Shown: positions 1-8,056 of the stretch, in pieces
Layout: every line of letters starts with the position of its first letter
Position numbering within the stretch: position 1 is the first letter of the stretch
Source: Sphingobacterium sp. UT-1RO-CII-1
GTDB taxonomy: Bacteria; Bacteroidota; Bacteroidia; Sphingobacteriales; Sphingobacteriaceae
Reading direction: 5' to 3'
NCBI RefSeq assembly: GCF_026711005.1
Contig: NZ_JAPPVJ010000005.1
Span: 124,001 to 188,000 of the forward strand
Length of the DNA stretch: 64,000 nucleotides
Program-made: the position numbers and the translations under genes
The notes under the pieces: model-generated
Seen by the model: only the letters and a program-made list of their open reading frames with translations
Databases searched by the model: none
What the model was told of the DNA's origin: nothing

Positions 1-660
1 ATTATTTTCGCTCTTCCATTCATTAAAAGATTTCTCTATCGTTTGTTTGAAAACGTCTACGGGTTGAGCTCCAGAAATAGCATACTTTCTATTAAACACA
101 AAGAAGGGAACTCCCCGAACTCCTATTTCTTTTGCTTCATTGATATCCTGATTAACGGCTTCTTTAAATTCGCCTTTTTCCATACTATCTTGAAAAGCGG
201 AAACATCTAGACCGACCTCTAAAACAATCGACTTTAAAACTTCTAGATCATCAATATTTTTTCCTTCTTCAAAAAAGGCTTTAAACAAAAGCTCTTCAAC
301 TTGATTCTGTTTATCAAATTGCTTTGCAAAGTGAGAAAGCTCGTGTGAATGAAATGAGTTGGCAACAACCGCTTTTTCAAAATCGTACTTTAACCCCACT
401 TCTTTAGCCATCTCAGTCACCTGATCACACATAGCTTTGGCTTGTTCGACAGGCATCCCCTTACTACTCGCTAGACTCTCATAATATTTTATCGATGGAT
501 CTGTCTTCATCCCCGGATCTAACTGGTAGCTTTTCCACTCCAATTCGATATGCTCGTTATTTGAAAAAGATGACAGAGCAACTTCAAACTTTCGTTTACC
601 AATATAACAGAATGGACACATAACATCACTCCAAACTTCAACTATCATTTTACTTGCCAT
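1..660 (-). CDS. DsbA family oxidoreductase, FrnE-like (3' end outside window)
   Basis: This gene runs off the left edge, so the C-terminus is missing; 220 codons are visible. The translation begins MASKMIVEVWSDVMCPFCYI, with the CPFC redox motif of the DsbA/FrnE group at residues 15-18 (Cys15, Cys18). The second thioredoxin-fold half carries VRGVPFFVFN, the cis-proline loop typical of this family. There is no signal peptide, so the protein is probably cytosolic, as for FrnE-like dithiol oxidoreductases and polyketide-type isomerases. The start is uncertain: in-frame ATGs lie at 693, 660 and 648, and family members usually begin at the position equivalent to 648. The physiological substrate cannot be told from sequence. 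Confidence 0.85.
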   Translation of the reverse strand, partial: MASKMIVEVWSDVMCPFCYIGKRKFEVALSSFSNNEHIELEWKSYQLDPGMKTDPSIKYYESLASSKGMPVEQAKAMCDQVTEMAKEVGLKYDFEKAVVANSFHSHELSHFAKQFDKQNQVEELLFKAFFEEGKNIDDLEVLKSIVLEVGLDVSAFQDSMEKGEFKEAVNQDINEAKEIGVRGVPFFVFNRKYAISGAQPVDVFKQTIEKSFNEWKSENN

Positions 661-882
661 AACACTTTTTTTATCAAACTTACTAATTTTCATTTTATAC
701 ACACAAAAATGCATACTTTCATATAGGGAACCCTCATCATGAAGCCTATAAAAAAGCACACGAAAAAACCCACAAACTAATTATTAAACTTTAACTTTAA
801 TAAAATAGAATATATGCTTATCTATATTTTCAAACAACTAATTGCCTTATGACACACCCAATTTATTCAAAGCCCCCAATCA

Positions 883-1542
883 ATGGATGATAACAATAAA
901 TTAAAGAAACTAGCAGCACAATTTGCTAAACCTAACGCTAAAAAAGGTATAGAGCTTGCCGCAATGATGAGCAAAACAAACATCGAGATGACACGACATT
1001 CGTTACATAAACTTGCTTTAACCGGTAGCGAGCACATCTTAGAATTAGGTCATGGGAATGCGGCCCATCTTAATGAACTCTTGACGCAGTACCCCTCTCT
1101 GCACTACACAGGGTTAGAAACATCAAAGACTATGTATGAAGAAGCAAGTAGGTTAAATGAAATGTGGATCGCTCAGGGGCGAGCAAGCTTTCTGCACTAC
1201 GATGGCAAGCATCTTCCACTTAAAGCAAGAACATTTGATAAAATATTCTCGGTAAATACAATCTATTTCTGGAAAGATAGATTTACATTTTTAAGTAAAT
1301 TAAAAAGCTTACTGTCTAATAACGGGCAAATAGCTCTTACATTTGCTAGCAAAAAGTTTATGCAAACTTTACCGTTTACAGTGTATGGTTTCACTTTATA
1401 CGACGTCGAAGATGCTGAAAGACTACTTGAACAATGTGATTTCAAAAATATAAAATCATCAATAAAAAAGGACCATATACTAAGCCCAACAAATGAACCC
1501 ATAGAACGAGAATATGCAACTGTTACCGCTTATAACAACTAA
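883..1542 (+). CDS. Class I SAM-dependent methyltransferase
   Basis: A 219-residue soluble protein with a Rossmann-type methyltransferase core. Motif I, ILELGHGNAAHL, lies near residues 52-63. An acidic residue after strand 2 (HYTGLETS) would bind the ribose of S-adenosylmethionine. FDKIFSVNTIYFW resembles motif IV. The N-terminal helix region (KLAAQFAKPNAKKG) is commonly seen in small Bacteroidota methyltransferases of unknown substrate. It is a single gene in its own orientation, convergent with the quinone reductase gene only 14 bp away and divergent from the DsbA-like gene. The substrate is unknown; a small molecule is more likely than nucleic acid because no RNA-binding extension is visible. 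Confidence 0.8.
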   Translation: MDDNNKLKKLAAQFAKPNAKKGIELAAMMSKTNIEMTRHSLHKLALTGSEHILELGHGNAAHLNELLTQYPSLHYTGLETSKTMYEEASRLNEMWIAQGRASFLHYDGKHLPLKARTFDKIFSVNTIYFWKDRFTFLSKLKSLLSNNGQIALTFASKKFMQTLPFTVYGFTLYDVEDAERLLEQCDFKNIKSSIKKDHILSPTNEPIEREYATVTAYNN

Positions 1543-1556
1543 ATTTCAATTGCATA

Positions 1557-2522
1557 TTAAGGCACGAGTATTAATTTGCCTAAAACCTCCCCTTGTTCCA
1601 TCATTTTATGCGCAGTAGGTGCATGATCAAACGATAATTCAGCATATATATGTTGTTTATAACGCTTCCCAATAAGTGGCCAAACATAATTAAAGACATC
1701 CTGCGCAAGCTGTTTTTTAAAATCAAGTTGGCGAGCTCTTAACGTACTACCTGTTAAAACGATTCGTTTATGCATTATTTTCATCAGGTTAACATCAACT
1801 TTAGCACCTTGCATAGCATTGATCTGTATCAATTTACCATCATCAGCCAATAAATCGATATGCTTCTCAAAATATGCCCCGCCGATACTATCCAATACCA
1901 CATTTACTGTTTCGCCAGATAAACATTCCATAAAATCATCATTTTTATAATTGATAATCACATCCGCCCCCAATTTCTTACAAAAAAGTTCCTTATCTGT
2001 TGTACTTACAGTAGTAAACACCTTTGCACCAAATGCTTTAGCCAGCTGTATAGTGGCGGATCCAATCCCTCCTGCCCCACCATGCACCAGTATTCCATCC
2101 CCTTTTTTTAAGCCACCGCGACGAAAAACATTATCCCAGACTGTAAAAATAGTTTCGGGCAAGCCAGCAGCCTCTGCATAACTAAAATTTTCTGGAACCG
2201 GAAGGCATAAGTTTTCATCTACAGCTACAAACTCGGCATAAGCTCCTCCTGCGACTAAACAACAAACCTTATCACCTGGTTTCCACTGCGTCACAGCTGC
2301 CCCCACACGCTCAACCATGCCAGCAGCTTCTAAGCCTGGAATATCTTTAGAAACCCCAGAAGGAGCTGAATAATTTCCTTTTCGCTGGAAGATATCTGGT
2401 CGATTTACGCCAGCAGCATGCACTTTAAGCAAAACCTCGTGGTCACCGATACGAGGGATAGGCCGCTCTTTAACTTCTAATACTTCAGGTCTACCAGATT
2501 TTGTAATTACTACTGCTTTCAT
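1557..2522 (-). CDS. NAD(P)H-quinone oxidoreductase, zinc-independent MDR family
   Basis: A 321-residue medium-chain dehydrogenase/reductase of the quinone oxidoreductase (PIG3/TP53I3-like) branch. The N-terminal GroES-like fold contains HAAGVNRPDIFQRKG. The nucleotide-binding motif HGGAGGIGSATIQLAKAFGA is near residues 148-167, and the length is normal for the family. No structural zinc cysteine cluster is seen. Family members reduce quinones or enals with NADPH. The gene starts 6 bp after the stop of the large outer-membrane receptor gene on the same strand, so the two are probably co-transcribed, although no functional link is evident. The exact substrate is inference only. Confidence 0.88.
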   Translation of the reverse strand: MKAVVITKSGRPEVLEVKERPIPRIGDHEVLLKVHAAGVNRPDIFQRKGNYSAPSGVSKDIPGLEAAGMVERVGAAVTQWKPGDKVCCLVAGGAYAEFVAVDENLCLPVPENFSYAEAAGLPETIFTVWDNVFRRGGLKKGDGILVHGGAGGIGSATIQLAKAFGAKVFTTVSTTDKELFCKKLGADVIINYKNDDFMECLSGETVNVVLDSIGGAYFEKHIDLLADDGKLIQINAMQGAKVDVNLMKIMHKRIVLTGSTLRARQLDFKKQLAQDVFNYVWPLIGKRYKQHIYAELSFDHAPTAHKMMEQGEVLGKLILVP

Positions 2523-2528
2523 TTTAAA

Positions 2529-5279
2529 TTATTTTTTAGGGTAATGCTGTAATCGCATGTTTAAAGTAATCATAAAATAACGTCCTAATCGATTATTCTT
2601 AGCTTCATACAGATCGTTCCCCACATATTCACTATAGGTCCCCATATTTTTATTCTGATCTAGCAGATCAAAACATTGAAAACGGAGCATACCTAATTTA
2701 TTTGGAAAAAAGGTAAACTCTAAATATGCGTTCATTAAAGTCGGATTATTATTCATAAAACTACTTTCATAACCAGCATTAAAACGTTGCGACATTTCGG
2801 CTCCTAAAGTAAAGTCATTGCCCAGATAGCCTTTTGTACCCGCAGTTAAAGAAACTGTTTGGGCCGTTATTTTGGTGCGATGCGGCCACGAATAATCTGC
2901 ATGGTTTAACAGATAATTTCCATTAAAAACAGATTCAAAATGATCACTCCAATTATACCGAACCTGCAGAGATTGCGAATACAACAACTGATTGGTTTTA
3001 TTTCTTTGATCCTCGACGTAAGAAAGGTTATTGTAATAATCCACCCGACCCAATACATCAAGCTGGACAGATTCATTAAAAAAAGGCGTATTAAATAAGT
3101 AGTGCCATTTCACATCATAATACCCATCAGCATTTTTAAAACTTGTTTCCTGCGCAGTAGATTGTGTAAGAGATCGTTTATCCGAAACAATTTTGTTAAT
3201 AATAAAACTATAAGCAAGATCAGTCTCAAAATACTGCCCTCTAGATGTGATAAATTTCCGAAAGGTGGTATTTATCCGGTTTGCAAACTCTGCTTTCAGC
3301 GCGGGATTACCAATAATAATATTTTGCGAATTACTATTGTCTCGAACAGGAACAATATGTAAAAAATCCGGTTGATTATTTTTCCCTATATAATTAACAC
3401 TCCATTCAACAGCATCGTCCCATTTCCATTTCATTCCGGCTGTCGGCACCAAATTAACATTCGAATAGTTATACTTATCTTCTTCAGCTAATAAGTACCC
3501 ATCGAGAACTACTGGTTGAACCGCAAATCCTAAGTTTGCTTTAAACTTTTTACTAGGTTGATATTGATAGTTTAACCCAATTTTACTACTCTGATATTTA
3601 TAATTATAATTGACAGCTAAAGAATCGACAAAAGATGGCTGACTGCTTTCCAATGACTTCAGTCTATCTTCAACCCTTCGAAGAGCCCTTAAATTAGTGG
3701 ATTCAAAATCAAAAAAAAGCTCTAATGTATTCGAAGTAGAAAAAGGCTCAATATAAGACAGAGAGCCTCTAATTGCATCACTTCCGTTATCCTGATTGAT
3801 CATAAGTTGTTGCTCAAATGTAGAGCGTTTCACATTATGCGTAGAAGAATCTAACGAATAATAGTAATCAAAAACTCGCTCATTCTTAACTTGGTCATTC
3901 ATATTTAACCAAAAACTACCGATCAGCTTCCTTCCTTCTTTCTGAAATGCTTTTGTATAAACTAAGTTTATATCCATTCCAGGACTCTTATTAAATGAAC
4001 TGTCCTGATAAGTTCCAATGTTCGTAATTTTATTATTATTAATCAGTCGTTCCCGGTTATTACCAATAGCCATTTTACTATAACTAAAAACAGGCTTAAT
4101 CTCTAATAAATCTTTATTTCTAAATCTATATTTATACTCTGCATGCAAACGGTGAATAAAATCATCTTTTATTGTGCGATACACTTCTTGATTAGAAATT
4201 CGATTACCGGTATAAGTCGACCGCAGTAAGGAGGTGCCTTCCGTTAAATTATCTTTCCGAATAAAATTGTAACTCACGTTAAATTGCGAATTTTCAGACA
4301 TATTATCTGAAAAATTGAAACCTAATGACTTCACATTATTTAAACCATCTATATCATCCAAAAGCTCCCCGCCATCATAAAGACTCTGCTCTCTACTTCC
4401 AACCCCACTGGGAGCTCCAAAAGAAAATAAGCTTGTATTCGTATTATTTAGTGACCCCACGATAGAAAACTCTTGACCGTCATTAAAACGATTAATACCA
4501 GCACTGCCGATAAATCTATCACGAGTACCAACCCCAGCTGTAATCTGTCCAAATGTGATCTGTTTCTTATCCTCCTTCAGTATGATATTAATAACTTTCT
4601 CCGTAGGTTGGGCGTTCAGCCTACTTCCGCCTTGGTAGTCGTTATAATAATCTATCAGCTGTATCTTATTCACAAAGTCTGCAGGAAGATTTCTAGTAGC
4701 TGTTAAAACGTCTCCCCCAAAAAACTTCTTACCGTCTACCAACACGGTAGAAACAACTTTCCCTTGCCCATAAACAGTACCATCTCTACCGACGGAAATA
4801 CCAGGCAATAATTTCAACGCTTCCTCCAAGAGAGCGTTTTTGCGAAAACTAAAAGCCTCCATATTATACTGTATAGTATCTTGACCATATACAACAGGAA
4901 TAGTCTTAATAACAAATACATTTTCTATAAGCTCAGGCTGAAGCATCAAACTAACATTAGGCATAAGCATATAACTAGATTCTTTGTCAAAAAACACTTG
5001 TTTATTAACTGCTTGATATCCTAACATGCTATATGACAACTTAACATGAGTGCCCATAACACCTTTAAAACTATAAAAACCGTCTACTGACGTAACTGCC
5101 AACAATGTATCAAGGGCACTTATCAACCTTACAGTAACATCTTTCACGCGCACCCCATCCTCCTCTACTACAAAGCCTTGCAGTTGCCTAATATCAGTTT
5201 GAGCATACCCCCTATTTATAATGAAAAAACAGGAGCATACTAGAAATAAAAATATTATTCTTTTATTATATGTTCGCAC
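2529..5279 (-). CDS. TonB-dependent-receptor-like outer membrane beta-barrel protein
   Basis: A large outer-membrane protein with a signal sequence ending FFIINRGYAQ, a carboxypeptidase-regulatory-like beta-sandwich (GFVVEEDGVRVKDVTVRLIS), then a plug-like region (LLPGISVGRDGTVYGQGK..VLVDGKKFFGG) and a long beta-barrel rich in aromatic/Asn strands. This is the architecture of Bacteroidota outer membrane beta-barrel proteins related to TonB receptors; no SusD partner is adjacent. I place the start at the GTG at 5279 (916 aa). The longer open frame starts at a TTG (5414) lying just beyond the ferritin terminator, and its transcript would begin with that hairpin. The first 45 codons of that frame do not look like a secretion signal. 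The ligand is unknown. It is probably co-transcribed with the quinone reductase gene downstream. Confidence 0.85.
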   Translation of the reverse strand: MRTYNKRIIFLFLVCSCFFIINRGYAQTDIRQLQGFVVEEDGVRVKDVTVRLISALDTLLAVTSVDGFYSFKGVMGTHVKLSYSMLGYQAVNKQVFFDKESSYMLMPNVSLMLQPELIENVFVIKTIPVVYGQDTIQYNMEAFSFRKNALLEEALKLLPGISVGRDGTVYGQGKVVSTVLVDGKKFFGGDVLTATRNLPADFVNKIQLIDYYNDYQGGSRLNAQPTEKVINIILKEDKKQITFGQITAGVGTRDRFIGSAGINRFNDGQEFSIVGSLNNTNTSLFSFGAPSGVGSREQSLYDGGELLDDIDGLNNVKSLGFNFSDNMSENSQFNVSYNFIRKDNLTEGTSLLRSTYTGNRISNQEVYRTIKDDFIHRLHAEYKYRFRNKDLLEIKPVFSYSKMAIGNNRERLINNNKITNIGTYQDSSFNKSPGMDINLVYTKAFQKEGRKLIGSFWLNMNDQVKNERVFDYYYSLDSSTHNVKRSTFEQQLMINQDNGSDAIRGSLSYIEPFSTSNTLELFFDFESTNLRALRRVEDRLKSLESSQPSFVDSLAVNYNYKYQSSKIGLNYQYQPSKKFKANLGFAVQPVVLDGYLLAEEDKYNYSNVNLVPTAGMKWKWDDAVEWSVNYIGKNNQPDFLHIVPVRDNSNSQNIIIGNPALKAEFANRINTTFRKFITSRGQYFETDLAYSFIINKIVSDKRSLTQSTAQETSFKNADGYYDVKWHYLFNTPFFNESVQLDVLGRVDYYNNLSYVEDQRNKTNQLLYSQSLQVRYNWSDHFESVFNGNYLLNHADYSWPHRTKITAQTVSLTAGTKGYLGNDFTLGAEMSQRFNAGYESSFMNNNPTLMNAYLEFTFFPNKLGMLRFQCFDLLDQNKNMGTYSEYVGNDLYEAKNNRLGRYFMITLNMRLQHYPKK

Positions 5280-5370
5280 AAAACTAATTTCTGACCCAAT
5301 AGAGTTAAATATACTAAAAATGTATGGATTGAAAGCACTATTATTACCTTCAAATATTTTTTCAATATAA

Positions 5371-5409
5371 AAAGAAAAAGAGGCTGCTTCTTTCAAAAAC
5401 AACCTCTTT
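5371..5409 (-). terminator. Intrinsic terminator of the ferritin gene
   Basis: Read on the minus strand, AAAGAGGTTG (5409-5400) pairs with CAGCCTCTTT (5386-5377), a 10-bp stem with one G-U pair. A T-rich tract at 5376-5371 follows. It begins 20 bp after the ferritin stop codon. Its position inside the longest open frame of the downstream receptor gene argues against that frame's upstream start. Confidence 0.85.
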
Positions 5410-5428
5410 CTCAATCAAGTATTTACTC

Positions 5429-5956
5429 TTACTCAGCTGAATAAGCAACTTTCACTAAATGCTTATCTATTTCCCATCGACCCGTTCCTTCCTCTCCGAT
5501 AACATCAAATAGCTCAAGGATACGACGTGCTACATACTCTTCCTCTACTTGCTCTGCCAAAAACCATTGTAAGAAGTTAAATGTAACATAATCCTTCAAC
5601 TTCATGCATTTGTCTGCTATATTATTGAACTGCTCTGTAACAAACATTTCCTGTTCTAAAGTTTGTTCGAAAACACCACGAAAAGACTCAAAATCAACTG
5701 GAATGTTTGTAATTTCAGGAGAGACAGCACGCCCGCCACGATCATTGATGTAATTAAATAACTTTAACATGTGTTCACGCTCCTCATCAGCTTGCTTAGC
5801 AAAAAAATTAGAAGCATTATCTAATCCTTGATCGTCACACCAAGAAGACATAGCTAGGTATAACGCCGACGCATGTGCTTCAATTTTAACCTGTGCATTT
5901 AATATATTTTCTATCTCTTCTAATAAAGAAGTTTTCAATTTCAATAAATCTTTCAT
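5429..5956 (-). CDS. ftnA: Bacterial non-heme ferritin
   Basis: A 175-residue ferritin that would assemble into the 24-subunit iron-storage shell in the cytosol. Ferroxidase ligands are visible: Glu26 in KIEAHASALY, and Glu59 and His62 in ADEEREHMLKLF. The later acidic helices (QTLEQEMFVTEQFNNI and FLQWFLAEQVEEE) match the FtnA pattern rather than bacterioferritin, since no heme-ligating methionine context is present. The length is normal. The gene stands alone, with a TAnnTTTG box and a 23-bp inverted repeat 35-70 bp upstream and a strong terminator downstream. Iron-responsive control is plausible but not demonstrated by the sequence. Confidence 0.95.
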   Translation of the reverse strand: MKDLLKLKTSLLEEIENILNAQVKIEAHASALYLAMSSWCDDQGLDNASNFFAKQADEEREHMLKLFNYINDRGGRAVSPEITNIPVDFESFRGVFEQTLEQEMFVTEQFNNIADKCMKLKDYVTFNFLQWFLAEQVEEEYVARRILELFDVIGEEGTGRWEIDKHLVKVAYSAE

Positions 5957-5990
5957 TTTCTATACCTTATTTTAATATATGTATAACTAC

Positions 5991-6026
5991 AACAATGTTT
6001 CCCTCACATTGTTTAATACAAAGATA
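5991..6026 (-). promoter_or_regulatory. Ferritin promoter -7 box with overlapping inverted repeat
   Basis: On the minus strand TATCTTTG (6026-6019) fits the Bacteroidota -7 consensus TAnnTTTG. Immediately downstream AACAATGT (read on the plus strand at 5991-5998) and ACATTGTT (6006-6013) form a perfect 8-bp inverted repeat with a 7-bp centre, covering the expected transcription start. It could be a repressor operator or a 5'-UTR hairpin. No clear TTTG -33 element sits at 19 bp spacing. Confidence 0.5.
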
Positions 6027-6129
6027 ATATATAGAATCTTGAATAAGTTAAATTAACTGCAATACGAATTAAGTCTAAATTAGAAAAATAAGCCCTAACT
6101 AATTTAGAATCAGTATCATTAAGAATGGT

Positions 6130-6492
6130 TTAAATAGCAAGCACGCGCCCTTGACGCATAATTTCTTTTATCTCACTATTTAGATAAATCATAAATTTTG
6201 CGCCATCTAAAATTTCACGTAATAGCACGATATCCTGCACGGAAAGAATAAAACATCGCTCAGTACGATGCGGCATTATAATCGCAAAATCAGAAGACCT
6301 TGAGGTATCCCCTAACATTTTAGATAAATCTATAGCATCTATCCGTTTCTTAAATAAAAAGAAATCAGATACAGAAAAAGAAGTGGTAGTATTTTTAAAT
6401 TCTAGCCAATAACGATTTTTCCGACTGCACTGATATACAGCACCTTCTTTCGTTAAAAAAACTTCTTCAACATTTGCTAATGGACAAATCAT
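6130..6492 (-). CDS. Conserved hypothetical protein
   Basis: A 120-residue protein I do not recognise by function. It starts MICPLANVEEVFLTKEGAVY and has two early cysteines (Cys3 and one near residue 22, VYQCSRKN), then alternating hydrophobic strands and a helical C-terminal half ending IKEIMRQGRVLAI. There is no signal peptide or membrane segment, so it is probably cytosolic. The general look (short cysteine-containing start followed by an F-rich middle) recalls small Bacteroidota-specific proteins found next to housekeeping genes. It lies between ferritin and hpf on the same strand, separated from hpf by a terminator, so it has its own promoter. The start codon is a clear ATG. Confidence 0.6.
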   Translation of the reverse strand: MICPLANVEEVFLTKEGAVYQCSRKNRYWLEFKNTTTSFSVSDFFLFKKRIDAIDLSKMLGDTSRSSDFAIIMPHRTERCFILSVQDIVLLREILDGAKFMIYLNSEIKEIMRQGRVLAI

Positions 6493-6551
6493 CGTACAGA
6501 TCTAAGTTTTGAACAGCAAACATACATATTGTTAAGAATTAATCCAAATAA

Positions 6552-6577
6552 AAAAGCTGGTTTTTCAACCAGCTTTT
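6552..6577 (-). terminator. Intrinsic terminator after hpf
   Basis: A perfect 11-bp inverted repeat (AAAAGCTGGTT at 6552-6562, AACCAGCTTTT at 6567-6577) with a 4-nt loop. On the minus strand it is followed by further T residues. It lies 30 bp past the hpf stop codon. Confidence 0.9.
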
Positions 6578-6606
6578 CTTTATTAAATTCTATTCAAATC
6601 TTCTAT

Positions 6607-6948
6607 TTAAAATTCATCTTCCTTATTCAGAAGTTCCTTATGATTACTAGCATTTGTTCTCGTCTTTGTTTTATGCTTATTTATCTGCCTCCTCACTGAT
6701 TCTACAGCCATATCAGTTGCTTCTTCAAATGTCTTTGCCTGCGCTTTGGCAAACAACTGACTTCCCGGAATGTTGATCTTCAATTCCACTATTTTATTAG
6801 CTTCATCATCCACATTCTCTAAACGTAGGTAGCACACACTTTCAATAATGTTATCAAAAAATTGGTCAAGCTTTCCTGCTTTTTTCTTAATAAAGTCTAC
6901 CAATTTTTGATCCGCATCAAATTTAATGGATTGCACAGTAATATTCAT
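6607..6948 (-). CDS. hpf: Ribosome hibernation-promoting factor / ribosome-associated inhibitor, short form
   Basis: A 113-residue protein of the HPF/YfiA family. It begins MNITVQSIKFDADQKLVDFI, has the beta-alpha-beta-beta-beta-alpha pattern of the family, and contains AKTFEEATDMAVESVRRQINKHK, the conserved second helix with its basic end. Family members bind the 30S subunit at the tRNA/mRNA path and silence ribosomes in stationary phase. The long-form C-terminal dimerisation domain is absent. It is the second gene of an operon with the Xer recombinase 15 bp upstream, an arrangement common in Bacteroidota, and is followed by a strong terminator. Unusually for this genome it has a full Shine-Dalgarno sequence. 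Confidence 0.93.
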   Translation of the reverse strand: MNITVQSIKFDADQKLVDFIKKKAGKLDQFFDNIIESVCYLRLENVDDEANKIVELKINIPGSQLFAKAQAKTFEEATDMAVESVRRQINKHKTKTRTNASNHKELLNKEDEF

Positions 6949-6952
6949 TTTT

Positions 6953-6959
6953 CCTCCTT
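6953..6959 (-). promoter_or_regulatory. Strong Shine-Dalgarno site of hpf
   Basis: The minus strand reads AAGGAGG four bases upstream of the hpf ATG at 6948, squeezed between the xer stop (6964) and the hpf start. Most genes in this window have no such motif, as expected for Bacteroidota, so this site stands out and fixes the hpf start. Confidence 0.7.
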
Positions 6960-6963
6960 TTGT

Positions 6964-7845
6964 TTAAGCCTTTGGATGGGCTTGTTTATAAATTGACTTC
7001 AATCTTTCAACTGAATTATGGGTATACACTTGTGTCGCAGCTAAACCGGCATGCCCTAACAATTCTTTTATGGCATTAAGATCTGCCCCATTATTTAATA
7101 AAGTTGTTGCAAAACTATGCCTTAAAACATGGGGACTTCTTTTCTGCTGCATCGTAATACTAGATAAACTTTTATTAACTATCCTATAAATCAATTTAGG
7201 ATAAGCACGCTTACCTTCATTAGTAACGATTAAATAAGGTGAATTATTTTGAAAACTTTCTTCATATTTTCTTTTTATATACTTTTTAACCTCATTTACT
7301 AATGTATGATGAATTGGAACCAAACGTTCTTTACCTCTTTTCCCAAATATCAATACTGTCTTATTGTATAGATCAATATCTCTTTCCTGAAGTGTTAGCA
7401 GTTCTGAAAGACGGATCCCTGTCCCAAACAACAGTTCTAGCACTATAAAGTCCCGCATTTCTTCAAATGTATTACTTTCGGCAGATTTCTGATTCAGCAA
7501 GTTTAACATCTTTTCTTGATCTACAACTACAGGTAATTTTTTAGGCATCTTTAAAGCACGAACCATAGTCATTGGGTTAGCAGTAACGACACCTTCTCGA
7601 AGTAAAAACTTATAATAAGAACGAAGTGTTGATATTGTCCGATTTATACTGGACGCCTCCTTACCTTTCTCCTTCATAAGAGATAGATAGTGCCTAACAA
7701 TAGCATAATCAACCTCTGAAAACGCAAGACTTTCGCTGTCTAAAAAATTATAAAAGTTGACTAATTCAGTATCATAAGCATTAATCGTATGCTCCGAATA
7801 CCGTTTTTCAAACTTCAAATAATTAATAAAACTTTGCTTGCTCAT
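6964..7845 (-). CDS. xerC: Tyrosine recombinase XerC/XerD-like
   Basis: A 293-residue tyrosine recombinase with the SAM-like N-terminal domain (residues 1-95) and the catalytic domain. The active-site set is complete: Arg145 in GTGIRLSELL, a lysine near 172 in the FGKRGKERLVP hairpin, His239 and Arg242 in SPHVLRHSF, His265 in LLGHAGL, and Tyr274 in TQVYTH. The length is that of housekeeping Xer proteins that resolve chromosome dimers at dif, not of phage integrases. It is the first gene of the xer-hpf operon. A Bacteroidota-type promoter is visible upstream. XerC cannot be separated from XerD from sequence alone, so the symbol is tentative. Confidence 0.88.
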   Translation of the reverse strand: MSKQSFINYLKFEKRYSEHTINAYDTELVNFYNFLDSESLAFSEVDYAIVRHYLSLMKEKGKEASSINRTISTLRSYYKFLLREGVVTANPMTMVRALKMPKKLPVVVDQEKMLNLLNQKSAESNTFEEMRDFIVLELLFGTGIRLSELLTLQERDIDLYNKTVLIFGKRGKERLVPIHHTLVNEVKKYIKRKYEESFQNNSPYLIVTNEGKRAYPKLIYRIVNKSLSSITMQQKRSPHVLRHSFATTLLNNGADLNAIKELLGHAGLAATQVYTHNSVERLKSIYKQAHPKA

Positions 7846-7865
7846 TATCGCTTAATCTTCTTTTC

Positions 7866-7896
7866 TAAATATAGTGAAAACATGATTAAAAACAAA
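7866..7896 (-). promoter_or_regulatory. Promoter of the xer-hpf operon
   Basis: On the minus strand TTTG (7896-7893), a 19-bp spacer, then TATATTTA (7873-7866). This matches the Bacteroidota -33 TTTG / -7 TAnnTTTG arrangement, with one mismatch in the last base. The ATG follows about 20 bp downstream. Confidence 0.65.
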
Positions 7897-7997
7897 CTCA
7901 GTGCAAGCAATAATTAAAAAAATAAAATCAACTGAATTATCACAGTTTACTTCACCACTAGTATTCTAAAAGCTTTCCACAAACACATAAAACGACA

Positions 7998-8026
7998 GAA
8001 GGCTTGCACTTTTCAGGCAGGCCTTC
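7998..8026 (-). terminator. Probable terminator of the aldolase gene
   Basis: GAAGGCTTGC (7998-8007) and GCAGGCCTTC (8017-8026) form a 10-bp hairpin with one imperfect pair, placed 31 bp after the aldolase stop. The T tract on the minus side is interrupted (TTCTGTCGTTTTATG), so termination strength is uncertain. Confidence 0.55.
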
Positions 8027-8056
8027 CGATCAACAACAGTATTTCTTAAACTAGAA

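Noticed and set aside
6964..7845. Tyrosine recombinase as sign of an integrated element
   Set aside because: It has housekeeping Xer length and an operon with hpf; no attachment repeats, cargo genes or tRNA target are next to it.
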